NCBI RefSeq assembly: GCF_023206395.1
Contig: NZ_CP066149.1
Coordinates: 1,612,001 to 1,676,000 of the forward strand
Direction: 5' to 3'
DNA length: 64,000 nucleotides
From: Vibrio sp. ED004
GTDB taxonomy: Bacteria; Pseudomonadota; Gammaproteobacteria; Enterobacterales; Vibrionaceae
In this document: positions 28,802 through 40,138 of the stretch, piece after piece
How the letters are laid out: every line of letters starts with the position of its first letter
Position numbering within the stretch: the first letter of the stretch is position 1
Made by a program: the position numbers and the translations under genes
The notes under the pieces: generated by a model
The model's database searches: none
Seen by the model: only the letters and a program-made list of their open reading frames with translations
What the model was told of the DNA's origin: nothing

Positions 28802-30001
28802 TTATGCCTTAGCAAACGTCGTGTGCCACGACTTACCTGCTTTGCTCGCAAGCACTAACAATGCAGGAACAATAAGGAACATTTGCAGCGCAATAATCAC
28901 TTGCGATGTTAAATCAAGGCGCTGCATGGTACCAACCAGTAAACCTGAGCCACTCATTTGGAACAAACCAAGCAACGCAGCTGCGGTCCCCGCACGGTCA
29001 CCGAAAGGTTCAAGTGCCTTACCGGCTGCAGCACCAAGAATCCAAGCAAAACCAACTGAAGACAAGAAGATTGGTAGCATAAATGCGATCGCACTAGCAT
29101 AGTCAGCAAGTACCAACATAATGACGCCAGCCAGACCCAATGTTGAGATACCTACAACTAACGCCTTATATGTACCAAAACGGTCCATGAACTTCGGAGC
29201 AGTGAATGCAGCCGTGATGTTGATAACCGCGTTAATACCAAACCAGAAGGTAAATTCGTTCATCGTCAAACCTAGGTTTTCCATCAACACAACAGGTGCA
29301 GAGGTAACGTAAGCCAGGATTACTGCCATTGCCATCAAGCACAATGTCGCATGGAAGATGAATGATGGTGTTTTCAATACCGACCAGTAACGCTCAAGTT
29401 TGAACACCGCGACCTTTTCTGTCGCTGGATTAGACTCTTTCATTTGGAAAAACAAAATTGTGCCAACCACGACAGCGAACACAGCCATGAAGCTGAAGTT
29501 CGAGCGCCAGCCAAACTGTTGAGTCAACCACGCACCTAGAATCGGTGCTAATGCAGGAATAAAGCAAATGGCACCATTAAGGTAACTGATCATACGGCCA
29601 CTCTTCTCAGGGCCAAATAGATCGCGAACCGTCGCAAAGGCTGCTACAGAAGTCGCACAAGCTCCTAAGCCTTGTAGCAGCCGAGCTATTAGCATCATAT
29701 CAATCGATTGAGCTGCCCACGCCAAGCAAGCACTCAATGCATAGATACTAACACCTCCCAATGCAACGGTTCGACGTCCTAGCTTATCAGCCAAAGGGCC
29801 TGCAAATAATTGCCCGACACCCATGGCAAATAAAAACCAAGTAATCGTATCTTGTGCTAGTGCATGTTCCACGTGAAACGCTGTCGAAATTTGTGGCAGA
29901 GCTGGTAGGTAGATATCAATAGCCAAAGGGCTAAATAGAACCAGCATTGCCAATAAAGCAACCTGCAGTTTACTAGGGGTTGGAAGCGCGTTAGAAGGCA
30001 C
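28802..30001 (-). CDS. Bcr/CflA family MFS drug exporter
   Basis: The 399-residue protein has twelve membrane helices and the MFS signatures for the Bcr/CflA drug-proton group: LAIDIYLPALPQI in helix 1 and GPLADKLGRRTVALGG in the loop 2-3 motif A. The start is a GTG at 30001 with GGAG six bases upstream; an ATG frame back to 30124 overlaps the LysR gene. It is divergent from that regulator, which probably controls it. A parS-like 16-mer (29865-29880) is written in the codons for the AFHVEH stretch. Confidence 0.88.
   Translation of the reverse strand: MPSNALPTPSKLQVALLAMLVLFSPLAIDIYLPALPQISTAFHVEHALAQDTITWFLFAMGVGQLFAGPLADKLGRRTVALGGVSIYALSACLAWAAQSIDMMLIARLLQGLGACATSVAAFATVRDLFGPEKSGRMISYLNGAICFIPALAPILGAWLTQQFGWRSNFSFMAVFAVVVGTILFFQMKESNPATEKVAVFKLERYWSVLKTPSFIFHATLCLMAMAVILAYVTSAPVVLMENLGLTMNEFTFWFGINAVINITAAFTAPKFMDRFGTYKALVVGISTLGLAGVIMLVLADYASAIAFMLPIFLSSVGFAWILGAAAGKALEPFGDRAGTAAALLGLFQMSGSGLLVGTMQRLDLTSQVIIALQMFLIVPALLVLASKAGKSWHTTFAKA
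29865..29880 (+). promoter_or_regulatory. parS: parS-like centromere site 1
   Basis: TGTTCCACGTGAAACG matches the ParB site TGTTTCACGTGAAACA at 14 of 16 bases, including the CACGTG core and GTTNCACGTGAAAC arms. It lies inside the Bcr/CflA gene. Two further matches lie at 33062 and 36912. Confidence 0.85.
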
Positions 30002-30102
30002 AAGATTCTCCGGATGAGTTAATTTAGGTGCATAATAACCAACTAAAGATATGAACAAAAATGGCATATACTCATTAGCATTATTCCAAATAGGAAACTC
30101 AT

Positions 30103-31044
30103 ATGAATATCGAGAAACTATCACGCCTCGACCTCAATCTATTAGTTTGCTTGCAAGTACTGATGGAAGAGCTGAGTGTTACTCGCACTGCACATCGATT
30201 GTGCCTAAGCCAGTCAGCCGTGAGTAAGTCATTAGCCAAACTTCGTGAGCAATTTAATGATCCCCTTTTCACGCGAAGTGCTCATGGCCTAAGACCAACA
30301 CCAAAGGCAGTCTTTCTCAAACCTCGATTAGAAACGCTGATCAACCAACTTGATGTGCTCACCCAACCAGAGACGTTCATTCCCAATAACAGTGACCACA
30401 GTTTTCACATTGCGGCAGTTGAAAGTGTTTACCCGCTTATTCTTCCCCACTTCTTACCGGCGATATTTCGACAAGCCCCTAAGGTGAATATCAACACTCA
30501 CGCTTGGACGGAGCAAACCTTTAAGAAATTGCAGCTTGGTGAACTGGATATCGGACTCACGGGTAAGGATATCGACATCAACGACGCGCGTTTAACCATG
30601 TTGCCGCCAGACGATATTTGCGAACAAGAGATCTATCGCGATGCACAAATGTGTGTGCTAAGACGTAACCACCCTGCTCTGAGCGGCAAATGGGATCTGG
30701 AAACCTACCTCGCACAGCGTCATGTACAAGTAAGATGTGATGGTAACGATCGTTGGTTACTCGACTACAAACTTGCCGACCTTGGTCACCAACGTGATAT
30801 CGCTATTTCTGTTCCCGACTTCAACAGTGCGGCTAGCCTATGCACTTACACTGACTTTGTGTTTACGGCACCAAGTCACTTCACCTACCTTGTTGCCAAG
30901 CAGCTCGACTTAGTCGTTGTCCCTCTACCAATGGAATTTCCACCGATGGCATACACTCTGTTTTGGCACCGTGATAGAGAAAATGACCCAGCGCTAACTT
31001 GGTTGCGAGATATCATCAAAGAAAAAACTCTGCACCTTAGATAA
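30103..31044 (+). CDS. LysR family transcription regulator
   Basis: The 313-residue protein has the N-terminal LysR winged helix (LDLNLLVCLQVLMEELSVTRTAHRL split over the HTH, then SQSAVSKSLAKLR) and a type 2 periplasmic-binding effector domain (LGELDIGLTG, NSAASLC). The divergent Bcr/CflA exporter 101 bp away is the likely target; the gap must hold both promoters. The effector is unknown. Confidence 0.9.
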   Translation: MNIEKLSRLDLNLLVCLQVLMEELSVTRTAHRLCLSQSAVSKSLAKLREQFNDPLFTRSAHGLRPTPKAVFLKPRLETLINQLDVLTQPETFIPNNSDHSFHIAAVESVYPLILPHFLPAIFRQAPKVNINTHAWTEQTFKKLQLGELDIGLTGKDIDINDARLTMLPPDDICEQEIYRDAQMCVLRRNHPALSGKWDLETYLAQRHVQVRCDGNDRWLLDYKLADLGHQRDIAISVPDFNSAASLCTYTDFVFTAPSHFTYLVAKQLDLVVVPLPMEFPPMAYTLFWHRDRENDPALTWLRDIIKEKTLHLR

Positions 31045-31166
31045 AAATGGCGTACAGCGTTTGCAGCCAACGAACAAAAGCGCTAGCTTATTGACCTAAT
31101 AAGTCCCCTCACATGTATATCTACTGTGAGTGTTAACAAGGACCCTAACAATAAGGATAAACACAG

Positions 31167-32957
31167 ATGCACAATATCACTGCGGAACGCGTTACTGCGG
31201 TTCGAGCTTGGCTTGAAGCAAACCAACTAGATGCCGTTATCATCCCACACGAAGATGAGTACCTAGGCGAGTACGTTCCAGCTCATAACGAGCGACTTCA
31301 CTGGTTAACTGGTTTCACTGGCTCTGCAGGTGCAGCGGTCATCACTCGTGAAAACGCTGCTATTTTTGTTGATGGTCGCTATACTGTTCAGGTTCGTAAG
31401 CAGGTACCAGCAGAGTTATTTGAGTATCGCCACCTTATTGAAGAGCCGGCTTTAGATTGGATCATCAATTCACTAGCACAAGGCAGCAAGGTTGCATTCG
31501 ACCCACGCATGCATACAGCAGCTTGGTTGAAAGGCGCACAAGCAAAGCTCACTGATAAAGTCGAACTCACAACATTAACAGCAAACCCGATTGATGAGCT
31601 TTGGTCTGATCGTCCTGAGCCTGTTGTATCTGATGTTCGCCTAATGGCGACCGACGCCGTTGGTCAATCAAGTGAAAGCAAACGCGCTGAAATTGCAGGC
31701 TTACTAAAAGCCAAAGGTGCGGATGCCGCTATCCTTACTGAACTAGACTCTATTTGCTGGTTACTCAACGTTCGTGGTTTAGACGTGTCTCGCCTACCGG
31801 TTGTATTGTCTAATGCCATCATTCACGCCGATGAAAGTGTCGATTTCTTCTTAGATCCAGCTCGTATCCCTGCTGGCTTTGAAGCGCACGTTGGTAATGG
31901 TATTCGTGTTTCTCACCCATCTGAGCTTGAAGCACGTCTTCAATCTTTAGAAGGTAAGAATGTGTCAGTTGATTCAGGCACAAGCAACGCTTGGTACACG
32001 CTTGTTCTACAAAACGCAGGCGCTCATGTCATTGAAGCAGCCGACCCATGCCTAATGCCAAAAGCAGCTAAGAACGAAACTGAAATTGCGGGCATGAAAG
32101 CGTGTCACATTCGTGATGGTGTTGCGATGGCAAAGTTCTTGTCTTGGATTGATGCTGAAGTCGCGCAAGGTAACTTACACAACGAAGCGGTATTGGCTGA
32201 CAAAGTACAATCGTTCCGCGAGCAAGACCCAACGCTGATGGACCTAAGTTTTGACACCATTTCAGCAGCAGGCGGCAACGCAGCTATGTGTCACTACAAC
32301 CATGAGAACCAACCTGAACCAGGTCAGCTAGAACTGAATACTCTGTACCTAGTCGATTCAGGCGGTCAGTACTTAGATGGTACGACCGACATCACTCGTA
32401 CTATCGCGATTGGCCAACCAAGCGACGAAATGATTCAGCAGTTCACATTAGCGCTTAAAGGCCACATCGGCATTGCACGTGCGCGTTTCCCACAAGGTAC
32501 TCGTGGTTTCCAACTTGATATCCTAGCGCGTCAGCACTTATGGGCAGAAGGTTTCGATTACGATCATGGTACAGGTCACGGTGTTGGTCATTTCCTAAGT
32601 GTTCATGAAGGTCCGCAAAGCATCTCTAAAAAGCTTATCGACGTACCTCTTGTTGAAGGCATGGTGTTATCAAACGAGCCGGGCTACTACCGTGCTGATG
32701 AGTTTGGTATTCGTATCGAGAACCTAGAATTGGTTGTTGAGCTGCCAACTCAAGGTGACTTCTCAGTATTGACGTTTGAATCGCTAACACGTTGCCCTAT
32801 CGATAAGCGCAACATCAACGTCGACCTACTGACACGACCTGAGCTTGCATGGCTGAACGATTACCACCAAAAAGTATGGAACGATGTTAGCCCATTAGTT
32901 GAAGGTGATACGTTGGAATGGCTACGCCAATCAACAACACCACTTGCTCACGCTTAA
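31167..32957 (+). CDS. Xaa-Pro aminopeptidase (M24B), aminopeptidase P family
   Basis: This cytoplasmic metallopeptidase removes the first residue from peptides with proline at position 2. The 596-residue chain has the three-domain layout of the longer aminopeptidase P type: two creatinase-like N-terminal domains and a pita-bread catalytic domain. The dimetal ligands are visible in VDSGGQYLDGTTDITRT (two Asp), GTGHGVGHFLSVHEG (His), SNEPGYY (Glu) and GIRIENL (Glu). It stands alone with a terminator at 33011. Confidence 0.93.
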   Translation: MHNITAERVTAVRAWLEANQLDAVIIPHEDEYLGEYVPAHNERLHWLTGFTGSAGAAVITRENAAIFVDGRYTVQVRKQVPAELFEYRHLIEEPALDWIINSLAQGSKVAFDPRMHTAAWLKGAQAKLTDKVELTTLTANPIDELWSDRPEPVVSDVRLMATDAVGQSSESKRAEIAGLLKAKGADAAILTELDSICWLLNVRGLDVSRLPVVLSNAIIHADESVDFFLDPARIPAGFEAHVGNGIRVSHPSELEARLQSLEGKNVSVDSGTSNAWYTLVLQNAGAHVIEAADPCLMPKAAKNETEIAGMKACHIRDGVAMAKFLSWIDAEVAQGNLHNEAVLADKVQSFREQDPTLMDLSFDTISAAGGNAAMCHYNHENQPEPGQLELNTLYLVDSGGQYLDGTTDITRTIAIGQPSDEMIQQFTLALKGHIGIARARFPQGTRGFQLDILARQHLWAEGFDYDHGTGHGVGHFLSVHEGPQSISKKLIDVPLVEGMVLSNEPGYYRADEFGIRIENLELVVELPTQGDFSVLTFESLTRCPIDKRNINVDLLTRPELAWLNDYHQKVWNDVSPLVEGDTLEWLRQSTTPLAHA

Positions 32958-33010
32958 TACCTTGCTAAGCAGGTAACTGAACCAAAACTAGCTGGCTCAG
33001 TTAGATATTC

Positions 33011-33042
33011 AAACGGCTACCCTCAGGTAGCCGTTTTTGTTT
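33011..33042 (+). terminator. Rho-independent terminator after the aminopeptidase
   Basis: AAACGGCTAC, loop CCTCAG, GTAGCCG and TTTTTGTTT. Confidence 0.9.
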
Positions 33043-33061
33043 GTCGATTTCACATCACTGA

Positions 33062-33077
33062 TGTTTCACGTGGAACA
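33062..33077 (+). promoter_or_regulatory. parS: parS-like centromere site 2
   Basis: TGTTTCACGTGGAACA, 15 of 16 bases equal to the consensus ParB site and fully palindromic over CACGTG except one arm base. It is intergenic, between the aminopeptidase terminator and the palindromic element. Confidence 0.9.
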
Positions 33078-33090
33078 TTAGCCAAGATGT

Positions 33091-33256
33091 TATACCAATC
33101 TGGATAAGTAGGTGATCAGATAATTGCGTAGGAAAAATCGCTTAGAGCAGGGCATAGATTGCAGCTAGCTAGTTGGCCTACCTACAAAATCTATAACGAT
33201 GCTATCAGCGATTTTAACTAGCAAGAATGTCCAGATACTTATTTAGATTGGTATTA
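33091..33256. repeat. Palindromic MITE-like intergenic element
   Basis: The ends TATACCAATCTGGATAAGTA and TACTTATTTAGATTGGTATT are inverted copies of each other. Inside, AAAATCGCT...GCATAGATT pairs with AAATCTAT...AGCGATTTT. The whole unit of about 165 bp can fold into one long imperfect hairpin and ends one base before the thiH stop codon. It has no coding potential. It looks like a non-autonomous repeat; only one copy is in this window. Confidence 0.65.
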
Positions 33257-33257
33257 G

Positions 33258-34370
33258 TTAGCCTGAGTAAGCGCTATGCCAATCTCGCCATACCGGGTCG
33301 AAGCCGCGTTGACGAATCATAGTTTCAACATCAGCTGCACTTCTCTCATCACTTATCTCAAACTGCTCAAGCTCTTCCTCACCCGAAGCATAACCGCCCG
33401 GTTGAGTTTTTGACGCAGCAGACATGCTAGTGATACCTAACGGCAACACGTTATCACGGAACGTTGCAGACTCACGAGTCGAAAGCGACAACTCCACCTC
33501 AGGGTTTAATAGTCGATAAGCACAGATAAGTTGCACCAACTGCTTATCACTCATAATCGACTTAGGTTGCAAGCCACCCTCACAAGGACGAAGGCGTGGG
33601 AACGAAATCGAGTAACGCGTTTGCCAGTAAGTTCGCTCTAAGTAATCCAAATGAGCGGCCACGAAGAAACAGTCTGTTCGCCAGTCTTCCAAGCCAATCA
33701 ACGCACCAATCCCTATCTTATCAATACCCGCTTTTGCCAGACGATCAGGCGTTTCAAGCCGGTATTCAAAATCCATTTTGTTGCCACGCAAGTGGTGCTC
33801 AGCGTAAGTACTTGGGCTATATGTTTCTTGGTAAACCATCACAGCATCTAAGCCAAGGGTTTTGAGTTCCGCGTAGTCGTCTTGATCAAGCGGCTGAACT
33901 TCCATCGCAAGGTAGTTAAATTGCGCTTTGATATTCGGTAACACCTCGCGGAAGTACTTCATCCCAACCTTAGTTTCGTGCTCACCGGTCACCAACAATA
34001 CACTATCGAATTTCATCTTTTTGATGGCCGCGCTCTCGGCATCAATTTCATCCAAAGTTAATGTACGACGCTTGATACGGTTCTCCATTGAGAAGCCACA
34101 GTAGGTACACGCATTCGCGCACAAGTTCGATAGGTACAAAGGAATATAAAGCGACATCGTATTGCCGAACCGCTTACGCGTTAGCGCCAACGATTGTTGT
34201 GCCATCTGCTCTAAGTAAGGCTCTGCCGCTGGAGAGATCAAAGCCTTAAAATCTTCTAAATCACGCTTAGGTTTACTCAAAGCACGTTCAACATCCGCCG
34301 CCGTTTTACTGAATATAGACATACCAATGTCATCCCAGTTGAGCTGTTTAAATCGATCAACAAACGTCAT
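33258..34370 (-). CDS. thiH: 2-iminoacetate synthase ThiH
   Basis: This radical SAM enzyme splits tyrosine to dehydroglycine for the thiazole ring of thiamine. The 370-residue chain has the cluster motif CxxxCxxC at Cys84, Cys88 and Cys91 (CANACTYCGF). It is the last gene of thiCEFSGH, seven nt after thiG. It ends at the palindromic element. Confidence 0.96.
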   Translation of the reverse strand: MTFVDRFKQLNWDDIGMSIFSKTAADVERALSKPKRDLEDFKALISPAAEPYLEQMAQQSLALTRKRFGNTMSLYIPLYLSNLCANACTYCGFSMENRIKRRTLTLDEIDAESAAIKKMKFDSVLLVTGEHETKVGMKYFREVLPNIKAQFNYLAMEVQPLDQDDYAELKTLGLDAVMVYQETYSPSTYAEHHLRGNKMDFEYRLETPDRLAKAGIDKIGIGALIGLEDWRTDCFFVAAHLDYLERTYWQTRYSISFPRLRPCEGGLQPKSIMSDKQLVQLICAYRLLNPEVELSLSTRESATFRDNVLPLGITSMSAASKTQPGGYASGEEELEQFEISDERSAADVETMIRQRGFDPVWRDWHSAYSG

Positions 34371-34377
34371 AGCAATA

Positions 34378-35142
34378 CTACTCGTCTAGGAATGAGGTTA
34401 ACGGACTGGAAGCAACAGCATGAGATACCTGACCTGCTAGTCCTGCAAGGTAAGCCATACGACCCGCTTCAACTGCCAACTTAAAAGCAATCGCCATTTC
34501 AACAGGCTGTTGTGAGGCTGCAATCGCAGTATTCACTAACACAGCGTCAGCACCCATTTCCATTGCACGCGCAGCATGTGATGGCGCTCCGATACCGGCA
34601 TCAACAATCACAGGAACGTTGGCTTGGTCGATAATGATCTCTAAGAAGTCGGCTGACGCGATTCCCTTATTAGAACCAATGGGTGCACCTAGTGGCATCA
34701 CAACAGCACAACCTACCTCTTCTAAGCGCTTACACAAGACAGGGTCGGCGTGGCAATAAGGCAACACAACAAAGCCATCTTTCACCAACTGCTCAGCAGC
34801 GTTAAGTGTCTCGATTGGGTCTGGCATCAAGTACTTTGGATCTGGGTGAATCTCAAGTTTTAACCAGTTAGTACCTAGTGCTTCGCGAGCCAAGTGTGCG
34901 GCAAAAATCGCATCCTTCGCGTTCTTCGCACCAGAGGTATTCGGAAGTAGATTTACGCCAGCATCAATAATTGGCTGCAAAATATCATCTTGCTCAGAAC
35001 GAATATCAACTCTCTTCAGTGCCATGGTTGCCAGTTGAGAACCGGAAGCTTCGATAGCACTCGCCATCAAATGTTTGTTTGCGAACTTGCCGGTTCCAGT
35101 GAACAGACGTGATTGAAACGTTTTATCTGCGATGGTTAACAT
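34378..35142 (-). CDS. thiG: Thiazole synthase ThiG
   Basis: ThiG joins deoxyxylulose 5-phosphate, dehydroglycine and ThiS thiocarboxylate into the thiazole phosphate. The start at 35142 (MLTIADKTF) gives 254 residues, the usual length; the longer frame runs through thiS. TIM-barrel signatures include [22 protein letters not shown] and [27 protein letters not shown] (given here as two adjoining motifs). It starts two bases after the thiS stop. Confidence 0.96.
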   Translation of the reverse strand: MLTIADKTFQSRLFTGTGKFANKHLMASAIEASGSQLATMALKRVDIRSEQDDILQPIIDAGVNLLPNTSGAKNAKDAIFAAHLAREALGTNWLKLEIHPDPKYLMPDPIETLNAAEQLVKDGFVVLPYCHADPVLCKRLEEVGCAVVMPLGAPIGSNKGIASADFLEIIIDQANVPVIVDAGIGAPSHAARAMEMGADAVLVNTAIAASQQPVEMAIAFKLAVEAGRMAYLAGLAGQVSHAVASSPLTSFLDE

Positions 35143-35144
35143 GG

Positions 35145-35354
35145 TTAGCCCCCTGCAATAGCTTGGAAAAGAGAGATGGAATCGCCTTCGTTGACGATGG
35201 TTTGTTGCCACTGGCTGCGTGGTACAACCGCGTTATTGATAGCAAATACACACCCTAAATCAGGTAGCGATAGTGCTTGGATGATGTCTGAAAGAGACGA
35301 CGATTGCGCGACCTGCTCTGGTTGCTCGTTTATAGAAATAGTTATGTAGCTCAT
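35145..35354 (-). CDS. thiS: Sulfur carrier protein ThiS
   Basis: The 69-residue ubiquitin-like carrier ends in the required Gly-Gly (FQAIAGG), which ThiF adenylates and which then carries sulfur as a thiocarboxylate to ThiG. The start at 35354 (MSYITISIN) overlaps the thiF stop by four bases; the frame to 35405 lies within thiF. Confidence 0.95.
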   Translation of the reverse strand: MSYITISINEQPEQVAQSSSLSDIIQALSLPDLGCVFAINNAVVPRSQWQQTIVNEGDSISLFQAIAGG

Positions 35355-36133
35355 TGTGCTTCTTCTTGTAGGTGTTGGATCGCCGTTGTGTTGCAAACCG
35401 GACATTCGCTATCTTGCGTGACCAATAGGTTTTGCCAGTTCATGGTCTGGCCATCGAACAACTTTAGTTGATGCGTTGCGACTTTAAACTCGCCACTACT
35501 AATACGCTGAAAAGCAGCAAGAGCTTGGAGGTTACCTATAGTGCCGACCACAGGACCAATGATGCCGCTATCACTACAACGCGTTGTTTGTGGATGGTTC
35601 TCAAACGGGAAAAGGCAGTGGTAACACCCTTTCTGGTTCTGATAATCAAAGACAATAAATTGACCTTTCCAGCCGATTGCAGAACCCGATATCAAAGGTG
35701 TATTAGCTTTAAAACAAGCTCGGTTAACCTGCTGGCGTGACGCGAAGTTGTCAGTACAATCCAACACGAGATCAGCCAACATGACTTCTAATTCAAGTTG
35801 GCTTTCACTCATTCGTAGATTGATGGTTCTTACTTGGCTTCGACCATTGAGCTCATTCAGTTGTTGTTTAAGTGCTTCGACCTTAGGTAAACCTAATTGG
35901 CTCTCCTTGAACGCTACCTGTCTCTGAAGGTTGGACGAATCAACACAATCATCATCGACCAACACAATTCTTCCCACACCAGAAGCTGCGAGATAGAGAG
36001 CAGCAGCATTACCCAAGCCACCACAACCAATAACCAACACATGGCTGTTTAACAGGTTTCGTTGACCTTGCTCACCTATCTCAGGTAAGGCAATTTGTCG
36101 TTGGTAACGAATGAACTCAAAGTCACTCAACAT
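35351..36133 (-). CDS. thiF: ThiS adenylyltransferase ThiF
   Basis: This 260-residue E1-like enzyme adenylates the ThiS C-terminus. It has the nucleotide loop VIGCGGLGNA near 35-43, the zinc ligands Cys170/Cys173 and Cys244/Cys247, and Cys186, equivalent to the E. coli cysteine that forms an acyl disulfide with ThiS. Its start overlaps thiE by eleven bases. Confidence 0.95.
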   Translation of the reverse strand: MLSDFEFIRYQRQIALPEIGEQGQRNLLNSHVLVIGCGGLGNAAALYLAASGVGRIVLVDDDCVDSSNLQRQVAFKESQLGLPKVEALKQQLNELNGRSQVRTINLRMSESQLELEVMLADLVLDCTDNFASRQQVNRACFKANTPLISGSAIGWKGQFIVFDYQNQKGCYHCLFPFENHPQTTRCSDSGIIGPVVGTIGNLQALAAFQRISSGEFKVATHQLKLFDGQTMNWQNLLVTQDSECPVCNTTAIQHLQEEAQ

Positions 36134-37414
36134 AGCTAGGCTCCCGCATAACCTCTTTGCTAAGCGTTGAAGAGCTAGGAGCCATTAGCTTGTCGAAGAA
36201 TTCGATCACTTTTTGTGGGTCTTCCGCTAATGTAATCGCACGTACAACAGCTAAGCTCGATACACCACAATACCAAACCTGCGCAGCTGTCGATTGGTCA
36301 ATACCACCAATTGCAACCGTCGGATAACCAGTAAGTTCTTCTGTATATGGGATGGTATCAATTAGCTGCTGGTACAGAGATAAACGCACCAAACCTTGAG
36401 GCTTCGATGGCATCTCTTTCGTTGTGGTCGGAAATATATGGCCTAGTGCAATGTAGCTTGGATTGATTTGGACGATGCGTAGCAACTCATAATAACCATG
36501 AGTTGATAGACCGATCTTAATACCCGCTTGGCTCAGTTGGGAAAGGTTTGATTCCTCAATATCCTCTTGCCCCAGATGCACACCAAAAGCACCATGCTTA
36601 AGTGCAAGCTGCCAGTAATCGTTAATAAAAACCTGAGCGTTATGTTCTCGACCAAGTTCGATCGATCGTGCGACTTGTTGCTCTAAATCGGCTTGTTGAG
36701 GATTCTTAATACGCAGTTGGACGGTATTAATTCCGAGTTTAAGCAACCTTTCTATCCACTCAACATCATCAACCACCGGGTATAAGCCGAGGCTATTTTT
36801 GCTCAACTCAGGGAAGGTAAGTGATGTCCCTTGGTTGGCCCAACCAACACTGATATCCAGTCGTTCATCTTCTAGGACAGGGATAGGAAAATCTTGATAG
36901 TGTGATGGCCATGTTCCACGTGAAACATTCGATGCAGCGCGAGCTAAAGCCAGCGCGTCTTCCAATGGGAATTCCAACGCCAATAAAGTAAGTAGCCAAG
37001 CAAAGTGACCGCGACTATCTAATTCTTGAGGAGCTGTAGTGTCACTCTCGATAGCACGATTAGCATCTAAGTGTGACCAGATATCTAACACAGATGAATC
37101 ATCGGAGACTCCGATATAGACGGTGTTCGAAGCTTGAGTCAAAGCAGTACAAACATCGGTTAAAGCAACTGAATTACTGTAATCAACAACGTGGTTCAAT
37201 TGCGCTAACTGACACTCCGCCAATGAATCAACATCATGAGCAAAGCCAATAGATAATGCCTGTTGAGCATCAACGATAGAGAAGTATTGAGTTGGGCTTA
37301 CACCCAACTCAACTGCATCAGTTGCTAAACCTTGTCGTTTAGCAACCAATAGACAGCTTTGAACCTCCCCCGTTAACTCGATGTATTGAGATGGGATGAG
37401 AATCTTCACTGTCA

Positions 37415-37415
<1 letters not shown>
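36123..37415 (-). CDS. thiE: Thiamine-phosphate synthase ThiE with an extra N-terminal domain
   Basis: ThiE joins the pyrimidine and thiazole halves into thiamine phosphate. The C-terminal half (from about residue 210, LGLYPVVDD) is a complete ThiE TIM barrel with VQLRIKN, FINDYWQLA, GVHLGQED, ALGHIFPTTTK and VAIGGID. The first 200 residues are extra compared with the 211-residue E. coli enzyme. The segment HFAWLLTLLALEFPLEDALALA within them recalls the C-terminus of ThiD-type kinases, but ATP-binding motifs are not apparent. It overlaps thiC as TAATG. A parS-like site lies in the codons for NVSRGTW. Confidence 0.93.
36912..36927 (+). promoter_or_regulatory. parS: parS-like centromere site 3
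   Basis: TGTTCCACGTGAAACA matches the ParB site at 15 of 16 bases. It is inside thiE, in the extra N-terminal domain, in the codons for residues 163-168. Confidence 0.9.
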
Positions 37416-39382
<1,967 letters not shown>

Positions 39383-39500
39383 TTAGCCATTATTTATAGG
39401 GATAAAAATGCTTGACGGATTAGATGCTACAAGAGGGATCACGGTAAGAAATACAGTTGTGATCTGGAGATAGATCTCTAGAAGGATTCTAGTTAGATAT

Positions 39501-39592
39501 CTACTCTTGTTCCCTTCGCAGGTATTAGCCTGATCAGGTTCAACGGATCCCGAGTTAACGGTCTCAGCCATATGGCACTCCGACAAGTTCGA
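39501..39592 (-). promoter_or_regulatory. TPP riboswitch (THI element) of thiC
   Basis: Minus strand GTCGGAGTGCC...GGCTGAGACCGTTAACTC...GAACCTGATCAGGCTAATACCTGCG...AGGGAACAAG (read as separate conserved blocks) is the classic thi-box. CTGAGA and ACCTGATC-type pyrimidine-sensing and CTGCGAAGGGA-type pyrophosphate-sensing parts are present. It lies 137 nt upstream of the thiC start and should switch off the operon when TPP is plentiful. Confidence 0.95.
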
Positions 39593-39602
39593 TCGAGTAT
39601 AT

Positions 39603-39628
39603 AAAAACGGCTTGGATAAACCAAGCCG
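39603..39628 (-). terminator. Rho-independent terminator after crcB
   Basis: Minus strand CGGCTTGG, five-base loop, CCAAGCCG and TTTTTAT, between crcB and the TPP riboswitch. Confidence 0.88.
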
Positions 39629-39654
39629 AGTTGTTAACAAATCGTAAGAAAGTT

Positions 39655-40038
39655 CTAAGACTTTATCAAAAGTTGGAAGCCGATCCATGCAGCCGAGATA
39701 CTGAGAACCACGTTGAGCAGCACATTGAGCCCCATCTTAAAGAAAGCACCCTGCTGCATAAGAAGTACGTTATCCATCGAAAATGTAGAGAACGTAGTCA
39801 GGGCTCCAAGGAAACCAAGGCCGATGATCTGTCTCCATGGTTCAGTCGCAACCATCTCATTTTCAAATGCGGCGATGAGCAAACCCATAATGAAGGAGCC
39901 GATTACGTTAACAGTTAGTGTACCGTAAGGAAAACCACGCCCTAACATCACTACACATAACTCTGAAATCAAATAGCGCGAACAAGCGCCAAATGCACCA
40001 CCAATGGCAATAAAACCTAAAATAGATAGCTGACCCAT
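39655..40038 (-). CDS. crcB: Fluoride ion channel CrcB (FluC)
   Basis: A 127-residue four-helix membrane protein that forms dual-topology dimers and exports fluoride. Signatures are GGAFGACSRYL, TLTVNVIGSFIMGLL and TTFSTFS. The start at 40038 (MGQLSILGF) has GGGAGGATTC directly before it; the longer frame includes that ribosome site. I looked for a fluoride riboswitch upstream and saw none. Confidence 0.95.
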   Translation of the reverse strand: MGQLSILGFIAIGGAFGACSRYLISELCVVMLGRGFPYGTLTVNVIGSFIMGLLIAAFENEMVATEPWRQIIGLGFLGALTTFSTFSMDNVLLMQQGAFFKMGLNVLLNVVLSISAAWIGFQLLIKS

Positions 40039-40138
40039 GAATCCTCCCAAATAACAGTCCCTATATTCTAGCTTTACCGCCGATAAAAGCGAGGGTAGAA
40101 ACTAAGAATGCATGTGCAAATATTAAACGTTACAGGTG

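Noticed and set aside
33091..33256. Palindromic element considered as a phage attachment site
   Set aside because: No integrase or prophage genes are near and the symmetry spans the full unit, unlike an att core.
39383..39688. 101-residue open frame on the minus strand
   Set aside because: It runs through the crcB terminator and the TPP riboswitch, so it is non-coding.
40039..40138. Possible fluoride riboswitch upstream of crcB
   Set aside because: The conserved crcB-motif sequence blocks are not present.
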